From: Paraburkholderia solitsugae
GTDB taxonomy: Bacteria; Pseudomonadota; Gammaproteobacteria; Burkholderiales; Burkholderiaceae
DNA: 32,269 bases
Assembly (NCBI RefSeq): GCF_013177695.1
Contig: NZ_WOEY01000147.1
Location: 1 to 32,269 of the forward strand
Direction of reading: 5' to 3'
Part shown: one piece after another, positions 1-7,325 of the stretch
Position numbering within the stretch: position 1 is the first letter of the stretch
Layout of the letters: each line of letters starts with the position of its first letter
Translations under genes and position numbers: made by a program
Notes under the pieces: model-generated
The model's input: only the letters and a program-made list of their open reading frames with translations
The model's database searches: none
Told to the model about the DNA's origin: nothing

Positions 1-713
1 GCCAGGCAGCACTTTATCAGCGTGCGGTTAAGGATCTGGCCGCCGCGCTTGACGACGCCGAAGGTATCGGTCGCAAGGGTGTAGTGTTGAGCTTCCTGAT
101 GCGCTTCAAACAGATATGCAACCATCCGTCGCAATGGTTGGGCGACGCGGCGTGGAAGGCGCAAGACAGCGGCAAGTTCGCCCGCCTGCGCCAACTGGCC
201 GAAGTCATTGCCGCCAAGCAGGAAAAGGTGCTGGTATTCACCCAGTTCCGCGAGACCACTGAGCCGCTCGCTGCATTTCTGGGTTCAATCTTTGGACGCG
301 AAGGTCTGGTGCTCCATGGTGGCACCCCGGTAGCCAAGCGCCGCGCATTGGTCAAGCAATTCCAGGAAGATGAGCTGACGCCCTTCTTCGTGCTGTCGCT
401 CAAGGCCGGCGGGGCGGGTCTGAATCTCACCGCCGCTTCGCATGTGATCCACTATGACCGGTGGTGGAACCCGGCCGTGGAAAATCAGGCGACTGATCGT
501 GCGTTTCGTATCGGCCAGCAGAGGAACGTTCTGGTGCATAAGTTCATCTGCCGTGGCACGATCGAGGAGCGTATCGACCAGTTGATCGAAGCGAAGCAGC
601 AATTGGTGAAGGACGTGCTAGAGGGCGGGGCGGAACTCCTGCTCACCGAGTTGAGCGATCGTGAATTGCTCGATCTCGTGAAGCTCGACGTTCATGCCGC
701 GCAAGAAAATTGA
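1..713 (+). CDS. SNF2-family DEAD/DEAH-type helicase, C-terminal part (5' truncated by window edge)
   Basis: The reading frame is open from base 3 to the TGA at 711-713, so this is the C-terminal ~236 residues of a longer protein. The first residues (Gln-Ala-Ala-Leu-Tyr-Gln) match the segment that links the two RecA lobes in SNF2 proteins. Lobe 2 is complete. Motif IV is seen as VLVFTQF, then LHGGT, motif V as SLKAGGAGLNLT, and motif VI as QATDRAFRIGQ, followed by the usual TIEERID end. These proteins use ATP to translocate on duplex DNA and remodel bound proteins. The bacterial members' role is mostly unknown. A SWIM zinc-finger gene starts 18 bp downstream on the same strand, a pairing common in bacteria, so the two probably form one operon and one complex (inference). 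An internal GTG at 84 is not a real start, because homology continues upstream of it. Confidence 0.93.
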   Translation, partial: QAALYQRAVKDLAAALDDAEGIGRKGVVLSFLMRFKQICNHPSQWLGDAAWKAQDSGKFARLRQLAEVIAAKQEKVLVFTQFRETTEPLAAFLGSIFGREGLVLHGGTPVAKRRALVKQFQEDELTPFFVLSLKAGGAGLNLTAASHVIHYDRWWNPAVENQATDRAFRIGQQRNVLVHKFICRGTIEERIDQLIEAKQQLVKDVLEGGAELLLTELSDRELLDLVKLDVHAAQEN

Positions 714-731
714 TCGTCAAGAGGAAGCGCA

Positions 732-1754
732 ATGAGTTACGGGGGATGGAAGCCCTATGTCTCGGTCGCCGAGCGCAGAAAAAAGGCTGAACTGGCCGCC
801 GCGAAGGCTAATAAGGCCGGTGCGGTCCTGTCGCCAATCGCGTCGTATCGCGGTGCCATCGCCAAGACGTTCTGGGGCAAGGCATGGTGCGACAATCTGG
901 AAGGCTATAGCGACTATGCCAACCGCCTGCCGCGCGGCCGTACCTATGTGCGCAACGGTTCCGTGATCGACCTTCAGATTACGGCCGGCGAAGTCCGCGC
1001 GCAGGTAATGGGTTCGAGCCTCTACACGGTTGCTGTGACCGTGACGACGTGTCCTGAAAAGCAATGGCGAGCGATCGGAGCCGATTGCGCGGGGTCGATC
1101 GATTCGATCGTGGAACTCTTGCAGGGCAAGCTCTCAACAGCCGTGATGGAGCGCATCTGCAAACCTGGCACCGGTCTTTTCCCAGCGCCGAAGGAAATCA
1201 AGTTCAATTGCAGCTGCCCGGACTGGGCTTCGATGTGCAAGCACGTTGCTGCCGTGCTCTACGGCGTCGGCGCGCGGCTCGACCAGCAGCCAGAATTCCT
1301 TTTCGCCTTGCGGCGGGTCGATGCCAATGATCTTGTCAGTCAGGTCGGTGCCGGCCTGCCTAAATCGAGAAAACGCCCGGCTACCGGCAAGGTCCTCGAC
1401 GACGCGTTGGTGGCCGATGTGTTTGGCATCGAGATGGCCGAAGCTTACCCATCGGTGAAGACTGCTGCCGGACGTACCAAGCCATCGGAAGGCAAGGTGA
1501 CAGCAAAGAAGGCGGCCAAGTCTGCTGTCTCGACAACCCGGAAGCCAGCTGCGACCGCGAAGACTGTGGCGGACACGGACAATAAATCGGTAACAAAGAA
1601 GTTGCCAGTCAAGCCATCTGCTGGGCCACGTAAATCAACATCCAGCGACGTCGTTTCCGGTAAAGCAAACGTGGCGACCTCGCCTGCAACGCCGAAAAAG
1701 GCTGCAACAAGGAAGCGCGCCAGTGCTCAACCGGTGAAAAGTAAATCTCGCTAA
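732..1754 (+). CDS. SWIM zinc-finger protein with Lys/Ala-rich histone-H1-like tail
   Basis: The product has 340 residues. The start is supported by a GGAAG ribosome-binding sequence just upstream. A SWIM zinc finger lies at residues 160-171: CSC, then Cys169 and His171, the CxCx(n)CxH pattern known to bind zinc and to mediate DNA or protein contacts. Before it is a conserved globular region with the WGKAWCDNLE and LPRGRTYVRNG stretches found in bacterial SWIM proteins that neighbour SNF2 helicases. From about residue 240 the protein changes into a low-complexity tail rich in Lys, Ala, Thr, Ser and Pro, with AKKAAK-like repeats resembling histone H1 or AlgP tails. Such tails usually bind DNA without sequence preference. 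It sits 18 bp after the helicase gene, so co-transcription and a shared chromatin or repair role are inferred. No enzymatic motif is visible. Confidence 0.9.
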   Translation: MSYGGWKPYVSVAERRKKAELAAAKANKAGAVLSPIASYRGAIAKTFWGKAWCDNLEGYSDYANRLPRGRTYVRNGSVIDLQITAGEVRAQVMGSSLYTVAVTVTTCPEKQWRAIGADCAGSIDSIVELLQGKLSTAVMERICKPGTGLFPAPKEIKFNCSCPDWASMCKHVAAVLYGVGARLDQQPEFLFALRRVDANDLVSQVGAGLPKSRKRPATGKVLDDALVADVFGIEMAEAYPSVKTAAGRTKPSEGKVTAKKAAKSAVSTTRKPAATAKTVADTDNKSVTKKLPVKPSAGPRKSTSSDVVSGKANVATSPATPKKAATRKRASAQPVKSKSR

Positions 1755-2151
1755 ACTCCGATTTCATCTCGCATGGCGACTCGGGAGACGATTGACGTCG
1801 ATGAATGAAATTCTTCTCATCGGGAAACCCCGGCGTCTGGCGAAGTCTCCCGATCATGTTGAACGTCAGCGGACGTATCCGGTTCAGGATTTCACAGACC
1901 AGATTGGGGGTATTTTCAATACTTGGACGACCGCTTCGTGAACATTGCCAACAGCCGTAATGGCCGATCACTTGACGAGCGTGACCGTCGCGGAAGGTCC
2001 GTTGTCTGGGCGGAGCCGACGCTCGAATGTCCGTCTGAGAGCTCGATCGAACGACCGAAGATGGCCGGGTGCTGTCTCATGCGATGCGTATGTAGCTCGA
2101 AACTCGTGAGTAGTTGATCGGCTGCACGCGCCCGAGCGTCGCCGCCTTTCG
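1755..2151. other. Gap without a recognisable gene
   Basis: About 400 bp separate the SWIM gene from the DUF1330 gene. Several short ORFs cross it on both strands, but none has a plausible ribosome-binding site or a sequence I recognise. No clear terminator hairpin with a T run follows the SWIM stop codon. It may hold decayed insertion material. Confidence 0.5.
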
Positions 2152-2439
2152 TCACACGCCTTCGACGAGAACTGCGCGATAGCGCGCGCCCTTGAATCGG
2201 TGCTGCGCGACCTCCTGATACGCCGGGCTGTCGTACCACGCACGCGCGGCCGCTGTCGACGGAAACTCCACGATCACGACGCCCTCTGGCGCGTCGCCCT
2301 CAAGGACCTGCTGAGGTCCGTAGGCAGCGAGAATCTTGACAGGATGACCTTTGAAAGTCTCGCCCACCTTGCTCTGGTAGATGTCGAGCTCAACTTGATC
2401 CTGCGTGCTTTCCCTTGTGAAGACAATATAAGTCGCCAT
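2152..2439 (-). CDS. DUF1330 family small protein
   Basis: The product has 95 residues if read from the ATG at 2437-2439. That start is preceded by GGAG at suitable spacing and begins directly with the first beta strand (MATYIVF). A longer frame to 2472 adds residues that do not belong to the family. The protein is a single ferredoxin-like dimeric alpha/beta-barrel domain of the DUF1330 type: an ATYIVF strand, a central GVVIVEFPS strand, the AARAWYDSPAYQ helix typical of the family, and a RAVLVEG final strand. The biochemical role of DUF1330 is unknown; related dimeric barrels bind small hydrophobic ligands or act on peroxides. The gene is alone on the minus strand with no operon partner. Confidence 0.85.
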   Translation of the reverse strand: MATYIVFTRESTQDQVELDIYQSKVGETFKGHPVKILAAYGPQQVLEGDAPEGVVIVEFPSTAAARAWYDSPAYQEVAQHRFKGARYRAVLVEGV

Positions 2440-2759
2440 GACGTGCGCTCCCGCGGTGGTGTGAAGGTGCACACGATGATGACATGAAACCGCATTGGGC
2501 CTCGATACGCAGCGCCGGCGCGGATGCTAACCCGTCGCTTGGGCGAGAGAACCACCCGATCCTCGCGTCGGACGCATATCGGTATCGAGATGTGGCGCGG
2601 TGGCAGTAGGTTCGGTTTGTCTGTTGCCGCCCCTTTCGTCTGGCGGTGCCCGAGTAACCTCGCCCTAACTCCGTTTCCACACCCCGCTCATCGGTAGGGT
2701 CATGCCCTGAGGAAGTCTGTCAAGCTTTTTTCTTTAACGTCTAAATCTCGCTACGACGA
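2440..2759. other. Intergenic region between DUF1330 gene and IS110 element
   Basis: About 320 bp with no ORF I can support on either strand. A short T/A-rich stretch (around 2728-2736) lies near where the insertion element probably ends. I see no tRNA, clear promoter or terminator here. Confidence 0.4.
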
Positions 2760-2932
2760 TCATCCCACGCCCGCCCGTGGACAACGACGCTGCCCACAGC
2801 ACGAGGCTGTGGACAGCCGCCTGACGGCGGTTCCATCGTTGCCCACCGTCTCCCCGCGAGCTTCGCCTTCGGCCTGACGCGCCGCTGCGCGGCTTGCCCC
2901 AATCAGATAAAAGAACAGGCCACGGTCTTGAC

Positions 2933-4189
2933 CTAAGCGCCCAGCGTGCCCAGAAGGCGCGAACCTCGTTTCCTGAGCACGTTGAGATACACAGTCTCGT
3001 TGTACGGCGTACGCGTTTGCCAGCATCGATACAGAATGCGGATCCACTTGAACGCGAGAGCCCTCACGGCGATGTGGTGCGAACTGCCCTTCGCGCGCTG
3101 CTGCCGGTAGTAGGCGCCCGCCCAGAATGAGCGTGGAATGGTCTGGGCGGCCCATTCCACGAAGGTCTGGCGCAGGAATTTCGGACACTGCAGGCGCCAG
3201 TGAACCCAGCTCTGTTTCCCGCTGCGCTCGGTCACCGGGGCAATACCCACGTACTTCTGCAGTTCATCAGCACTCCTGAACCGTTCCCGCTGCTCACCGA
3301 AGGCAGCCAGCAGGCGGGGGGCGAGCTGCGCGCCGGCACCCGGCAGGTTCTTGAACAGCGTATAGTCCGGCAGCGTGGGCGCTACCGCGGCGATCTCGTG
3401 CTCGAACTGCACGATTGCGGTCAGCACAGCGCGTAGCTGTGCAGCCAGTGCCAGCACGTGCAGCCTGCACGGACCGATGATCGCCGGATCTTCAGTCAGC
3501 GGTGCCGCCTCCCGGATCGATCCGATGCGGGCGCTGATCCGCCTAGCACTGCGACAGTGGTGTGCATGGAAGAATGCCTCAAGGGTCGCCGTGCGGGCCT
3601 GCCTGACCGAGCGCAGCGTCGGCCAGCGGTCGAGAAAGTCGCAGAACAGCAGCGTGCCCCGGTCATCGAACCATTCCAGCGCCTGCGGGTAATACTGCTT
3701 GAGCGTGTCGCACAGCCGATTGGTCAGGCGGGTCTGGTCGCCAACCAGCTGCCGGCGCCGTTCCACCAGGCTCACCAGTGTCCGCATCGCGGCGCTCTGC
3801 GGCCTCAAGGGACCGAAACGCTCCGGATGGTGCAGCAGGAGGTCAAGCGCGAGTTCCGCATCTTTCGGATCATTCTTGGCACCACTGGGCTGGAATGCCT
3901 CACGATACTTTGCCAGGGTCGCCGGATTGATCGGAAACAACACGAGGAAATCATACTTCTGAAGCGCCGCCACGATTGGCCCCTTGGCCAGTTCAAGGGC
4001 CACCGCAATCGGTCCGCCGAAGCGCCGGTGCAGCGCGTTTGCCCATTCGTCGATGGCCGCCACCCGGTGCGCAATGCAGCTCGACTCGCGACGGGGGGAG
4101 CCTGGTGCCTGAACGCAGATATCGTGCTTCGTGTCCGCCCAGTCGATACCGACATAGGCCGTGAATGGCTGCTCGGGTAGAAGCGACAT
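2933..4189 (-). CDS. IS110-family transposase (DEDD recombinase)
   Basis: The product has 418 residues from the ATG at 4187-4189, which has an AGAGG ribosome-binding sequence seven bases upstream. The frame extends to 4228, but the extra residues look non-coding. The N-terminal RuvC-like DEDD domain shows Asp16 (GIDWAD), Glu66 (ALELAKG), and Asp107 and Asp110 (KNDPKDAE), the full catalytic set. The C-terminal Transposase_20 domain shows the helix-hairpin-helix-like LPGAGAQLAPRLLAAFG, then VGIAPVTERSGK, where the Ser is the expected nucleophile. Known IS110 enzymes are guided by a bridge RNA made from the element's own non-coding end. The length is usual and no frame break is seen, so it may be active. 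Upstream and downstream structured DNA is described separately. Confidence 0.93.
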   Translation of the reverse strand: MSLLPEQPFTAYVGIDWADTKHDICVQAPGSPRRESSCIAHRVAAIDEWANALHRRFGGPIAVALELAKGPIVAALQKYDFLVLFPINPATLAKYREAFQPSGAKNDPKDAELALDLLLHHPERFGPLRPQSAAMRTLVSLVERRRQLVGDQTRLTNRLCDTLKQYYPQALEWFDDRGTLLFCDFLDRWPTLRSVRQARTATLEAFFHAHHCRSARRISARIGSIREAAPLTEDPAIIGPCRLHVLALAAQLRAVLTAIVQFEHEIAAVAPTLPDYTLFKNLPGAGAQLAPRLLAAFGEQRERFRSADELQKYVGIAPVTERSGKQSWVHWRLQCPKFLRQTFVEWAAQTIPRSFWAGAYYRQQRAKGSSHHIAVRALAFKWIRILYRCWQTRTPYNETVYLNVLRKRGSRLLGTLGA

Positions 4190-4304
4190 GTGGGACCTCT
4201 GCAAGTAGTAGATTACGCAAAGGAACATGCATGCCTACGTCCGCCGAAGGCGATATAGCAAGCCGGTGCAACGGCAAACCCTGAGTATTCGTTTGGACGC
4301 AGGC

Positions 4305-4376
4305 GCACCCGTGAACTCGAAGCTGACCCTAGAAATGTCAGTACATTACGAGAACTTATTCGTAGCCCACGGGTGC
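4305..4376 (-). ncRNA. Candidate structured RNA (possible bridge RNA part) upstream of the IS110 transposase
   Basis: Read in the transposase direction, the arms GCACCCGTG and CACGGGTGC form a 9-bp stem. Between them are two hairpins, TACGA/TCGTA with an 8-nt loop and CTGAC/GTCAG with a 9-nt loop, making a three-way junction. It lies 116 to 187 bases before the transposase start, which is where IS110-group bridge RNAs are encoded. All pairings were read directly from the sequence. The function is inferred, and no guide loops have been matched to target or donor DNA. Confidence 0.35.
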
Positions 4377-4621
4377 ATGTTCCGCCTTCGCTGGCAGCTA
4401 CCTGTCAGCTGTGACCAGTATCACGGAAAGCAGGACAGACTACCTATATCGAGAACTGGCGCGCGCACCGGTAGGCGCCGGTGGTGATTCCCCCGCTTTC
4501 GCGATGGCCCGCAATCCGGCAACCATGGTCACGTTTCCAGCTCCCGCCACGTCGAACGCAGCGGGCCGGTTTCCGGCACTACGCTCTCCTGTGTGCTTCA
4601 TGTCAAGATTTATGGGACCTA

Positions 4622-5125
4622 TCATGCTGGGCGCGCTTTCGGTGCGGCAGCACGACGAACACGATAGCCGTTGAACAGCTTCAGTTCCTCGTACAGCCAA
4701 CGCCTGCTCCACCGCTTCCAGCCGAAGCCGCGTCGATTCCGGGAGCGCCCCATGTGGCGCCTGATCTTCTTTTCTACCCAGTCTTTGATGAAGCTGAAGC
4801 ACTCGCTCGAATGTCCAACGGCGAAGTAATTCACCCAACCGCGTAACACGGGATTGATCAGTTCTACCACCCGATCTACCGGCTGCGACTGGTATCGCCG
4901 AAACACCTCTTTGAGCTTGCGCAATAACGCCGTGCGCTTCTTCAGCTTTGGCGTATAGTGCCCCGCCACACCTCCCTCTGTACGCTGCGGAGTCGACGGA
5001 AGTCGAATCCCAGAAAGCCGAAGCTCTCTGAGCGGTCCAGATTAACGGTGCGGCTCTTCTCTTCATTGACCTCAACCTGCAGTTTGGCAAACTCTTCCCG
5101 AAGCCGCGTGGTCACCGCCCTCACC
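4622..5125 (-). pseudogene. Group II intron reverse transcriptase/maturase, C-terminal remnant with frameshift
   Basis: Two overlapping minus-strand frames carry consecutive parts of one protein. The upstream part (about 5125 to 4965) contains LREEFAKLQVEVNEEKS and SFGFLGFDFRR, the segment just after the catalytic fingers and palm. The downstream part (about 4965 to 4622) contains LINPVLRGWVNYFAVG and a basic GWKRWSRRWLYEEL tail, the group II intron maturase (GIIM) domain. A single-base indel near 4959-4965 puts them in different frames. The YADD catalytic motif and everything before it are missing, and at about 5115 the sequence switches to an unrelated histidine kinase on the opposite strand. 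About 170 of an expected 400 or more residues remain. This is a dead fragment. I could not identify a convincing intron domain V after it. Confidence 0.85.
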
Positions 5126-5647
5126 TTAGCAGCTATTGAAGACCTGCAGTCGGCAACCAAAGCAACATCGCAGGAGCAATTCGATCTCGCAGCATTCGTT
5201 GACGAGACAGTAGACGCGGAACAGCTTGATCAGGCGGTTGAAGTCTTGGCGGTCGGAACTAGACCGTTGTTAGTCTACGGCGTACCCCGCTTGCTCAAGC
5301 TCGCTCTACGCAACGGGCTACGTAATGCCGTCGACGCATCAAAAGAGGCCCAAACAATCGCTAAATCTCGCACTTTAGATACAGAACATCCAAATATTCC
5401 AGGTGTGGTGATCTCATGGGGCGTAACTGACATCGACTGTTGGATATCTGTCATCGATTCAGGCATCGGTCTACCGAATACAGACACGTTATGGTTTGAA
5501 CTCGGAACAAGTACGAAACCACGTCACTCTGGGTTTGGACTAGCGATAGCGAAACAGGCGATGGAAACGATGGACGGGACTATAGGCTTAGAGCCGTCAA
5601 GCGGTGGCGGTGCGAAGTTTTCTCTTACGTGGCAGAGATCTCAATGA
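5117..5647 (+). pseudogene. Histidine kinase (GHKL ATPase domain), N-terminus lost at a rearrangement junction
   Basis: About 175 recognisable residues remain. The N box is LRNGLRNAVDAS, the G1 box is VIDSGIGLP, and the G2 region is HSGFGLAIAKQAMETMDGTIGLE, ending in a GGGAKFSLTW strand, so the ATP-binding domain is complete. The phospho-accepting His helix and any sensor are absent: upstream of about 5117 the same frame is only the antisense of the intron remnant. A GTG at 5108 could start translation, but it lies at or before the junction. The stop overlaps the next gene's start (ATGA at 5644-5647), so the pair was once translationally coupled. It most likely phosphorylated the downstream receiver. 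Base composition is lower in GC than the flanking core genes, suggesting transfer. Confidence 0.75.
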
Positions 5648-6483
5648 ACGTTCTAATTGTCGAAGATAACCCCGATTACATCGATGTCCTATCGGAAATG
5701 ACGTCAAGGCTGAGCGGGGACGCATACATATCTGTACGCACAGATGCAGAGTCGGCAAGCGCACTGATCCAAAAGGAATTCTTTGACCTGGTGGTGCTGG
5801 ACATGAGTATTCCGGCACAAGCAGTCGACGCAACGGACAAACCGGCGCACGGCATGCTCGGGCTAGCAGAGGCTCAACAGAAATCGCCCGGAACTCCTAT
5901 CCTCATCCTGACCGGTTCATCAGCTCGGGAATACGGCGAACATATAGAGGAACTCGTCAAGGGGGCGACGAAAGCCGATATATGGGGCAGCGCGGAAGAA
6001 CTCGAAATGGTGAACTTCAGCCGTAAGCGAGACCTCCTGAGCTTCGAGGGGACGTTGGGCTCTTACATAAAGTCATACGAACAAACACGAGGTGTCGAAC
6101 TAGATAGGGGTAGCTTGGAATTGCCCCTCACTTACGACCGACTTCTACGGATCTTTGCGCGCTCGATTGACGGTGCGACATGCACAGTCGCGAGTATTTC
6201 GGGCGTGCTCTCCGGCACACCCGTTTTTTTCGCCTGCATGTCCGAGACGCACAAGGAAATCTTACGCAAAGCGTCGTGTGCAAATTGGGCGAATTGTCGA
6301 GCGTCCTTGACGAAGCTACCCGTTACGACAAATTTGCCAACCGCCTGCCTCCAGCCGCAACGCCACGCAAAGTCAGAGTTCAGCGCTGGGGGGCCGCAGG
6401 GGACGCTGGGGTGTTCTATCAACTGGCAAGCGGATATGACGAAAACGTGTTTTCGATTTTGCACGACGGCTCTCGAATCGTAG
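5644..6483 (+). CDS. Response-regulator receiver-domain ORF (0-frame part of a receiver/kinase-fold protein)
   Basis: Starting at the ATG in the ATGA overlap with the kinase gene, residues 1-125 form a receiver domain: acidic pair Glu7-Asp8, phospho-acceptor Asp53 (VVLDMS), Thr90 (LILTGSS) and Lys110. A linker follows, ending in a GVLSGTPVFF stretch near residue 195. That stretch looks like the glycine-rich start of an APH/kinase-like domain. In this frame the sequence then loses family resemblance (Cys- and Thr-rich) and stops at 6483. The rest of the kinase-like domain continues in the -1 frame from 6231. So the 0-frame product would be 279 residues with a meaningless tail, and the probable intended product spans 5644-7067 (474 residues). 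The pair is lower in GC than its surroundings. Confidence 0.8.
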   Translation: MNVLIVEDNPDYIDVLSEMTSRLSGDAYISVRTDAESASALIQKEFFDLVVLDMSIPAQAVDATDKPAHGMLGLAEAQQKSPGTPILILTGSSAREYGEHIEELVKGATKADIWGSAEELEMVNFSRKRDLLSFEGTLGSYIKSYEQTRGVELDRGSLELPLTYDRLLRIFARSIDGATCTVASISGVLSGTPVFFACMSETHKEILRKASCANWANCRASLTKLPVTTNLPTACLQPQRHAKSEFSAGGPQGTLGCSINWQADMTKTCFRFCTTALES

Positions 6484-7067
6484 AAACGATCAACGAACTC
6501 AAACGCATGATGGACCCGTGGGCGAGAGGTCAAGAACGCAGGCATTTTTCGGACATCAGGAGGATCGAGATTTCCGATGCCGATTTTGCTTACGTTCGTG
6601 GTGAACTAAATTTTGACTGGATCGGTTCTCTCGAAAATCAAATGGTGCAGACGAGCTGGTCATGTACGCACGGAGATTTGCACGGGGCCAATATTTTGGT
6701 TGACCAGAAGTCGATGCCCATATTGATCGACTTCGGGGATATGTCCGATGGCCCGGCTACACGCGATCCGATAACGCTAGAGCTAAGCGCCCTTTTCCAC
6801 GTCGATGGACCAATGAAAGGATCTGGATGGCCTGGCGATTCTGCCAGTTCGGTATTTTTGGACATCAACACCTATCTTAAAAACTGCCCATCGCCGGAGT
6901 TTGTTAAGGCATGTCGAACATGGGCCGATGCAAGGTCTGTCAGCAAGCGTGAAATACTTGCTGTCGCGTACGCTTATCTGGTTCGGCAGCCGAAATATCC
7001 GGACACCGATAAGGACCTTATCCGAGGACTTTTGCAAGGGGTACGAGTTGCCTTTGAGCGTACGTAG
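6180..7067 (+). CDS. APH/protein-kinase-like fold domain (TCAD9-like), -1 frame continuation of the receiver ORF
   Basis: The frame is open from before 6180 to the TAG at 7065-7067. Homologous-looking sequence begins near 6231 (FFRLHVRDAQGN, then SVVCKLGELSSVLDEA, resembling the ATP-lobe strands and the Lys/Glu region of APH-like kinases). The catalytic loop CTHGDLHGANIL and the metal-binding ILIDFGD are intact, so phosphotransfer chemistry is possible. The overall layout, a receiver followed by an APH-like domain, resembles the kinase-fold 'ternary complex associated domain 9' described in predicted NTP-dependent conflict systems; this assignment is from memory and needs a profile search. 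An ATG at 6180 exists, but it lies inside the upstream domain and has no good ribosome-binding site. Expression by frameshifting from the receiver ORF is therefore more likely than independent initiation. Confidence 0.75.
   Translation: MHSREYFGRALRHTRFFRLHVRDAQGNLTQSVVCKLGELSSVLDEATRYDKFANRLPPAATPRKVRVQRWGAAGDAGVFYQLASGYDENVFSILHDGSRIVETINELKRMMDPWARGQERRHFSDIRRIEISDADFAYVRGELNFDWIGSLENQMVQTSWSCTHGDLHGANILVDQKSMPILIDFGDMSDGPATRDPITLELSALFHVDGPMKGSGWPGDSASSVFLDINTYLKNCPSPEFVKACRTWADARSVSKREILAVAYAYLVRQPKYPDTDKDLIRGLLQGVRVAFERT
6225..6231 (+). promoter_or_regulatory. Candidate -1 ribosomal frameshift heptamer (U UUU UUC)
   Basis: Seven T residues at 6224-6230 are followed by C. In the receiver frame the codons are TTT (6226-6228) and TTC (6229-6231) preceded by T, which is the X XXY YYZ slippery arrangement. 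Slipping back one base gives TTT TTT and continues with CGC at 6231 in the frame of the kinase-like domain, exactly where the domain homology switches frame. A one-base loss from an original T8 run, or a sequencing error in the run, would look the same. Confidence 0.45.
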
Positions 7068-7325
7068 CCCTGATATGAAGGGCGACCGTGATTCGTAGAA
7101 GCGAAACCTCGGCTGCTAGAAATTGAGGCGTACAACAACGGACAAGATCCAACGGAGCTTCTTGTCGACGCCCGGCAGCGGCGGTTATCTTAGGACGCAG
7201 CTCAGTTTTGCCGTGTACAAGTCTCTCATAGCAGGCAGCCCTCTTTTACGGTGACGCGATGCCCTTCTCACATCAACGTATGGGGAGTTGCGACCACCCT
7301 TACAGAACTTCTTTCGTTCCTGCCC
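7068..7325. other. Gap between the kinase-like ORF and the portal remnant
   Basis: About 260 bp. The plus strand at 7092-7193 has a 33-codon open stretch ending in TAG that reads like the C-terminus of a protein (AYNNGQDPTELLVDARQ), but it has no start codon and may be a gene scrap. No promoter, RNA or terminator was recognised. Confidence 0.4.

Larger units (their letters stand above)
2760..4380 (-). mobile_element. IS110-family insertion element (boundaries approximate)
   Basis: The element consists of one DEDD transposase gene with a structured non-coding stretch on each side. On the 3' side of the gene (about 2760-2930) at least four short GC-rich hairpins lie in a row. On the 5' side (4305-4376) a 9-bp inverted repeat encloses two smaller hairpins. 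IS110 elements usually lack conventional terminal inverted repeats and target duplications, so exact ends cannot be read from one copy. The limits given cover the gene plus the structured flanks. The right flank runs into a group II intron remnant, so the element may have inserted into, or next to, that intron. Confidence 0.6.

Noticed and set aside
1609..2243. Minus-strand ORFs in the gap after the SWIM gene
   Set aside because: They look like a mixture of antisense and decayed sequence. I could not tie them to a family, so no gene was called.
1743..2756. Short shared string TAAATCTCGCTA near 1743 and 2745 as a possible direct repeat
   Set aside because: Only about 12 bases and not at matching element ends; likely chance.
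4440..4621. Search for group II intron domain V/VI after the maturase remnant
   Set aside because: A small ACCGG/CCGGT hairpin exists, but it does not match the domain V pattern, so no intron 3' end was called.
7092..7193. 33-codon open stretch resembling a protein C-terminus, in the same frame as the kinase-like ORF
   Set aside because: Preceded by several stops and lacking a start codon; may be a gene scrap, too short to name.
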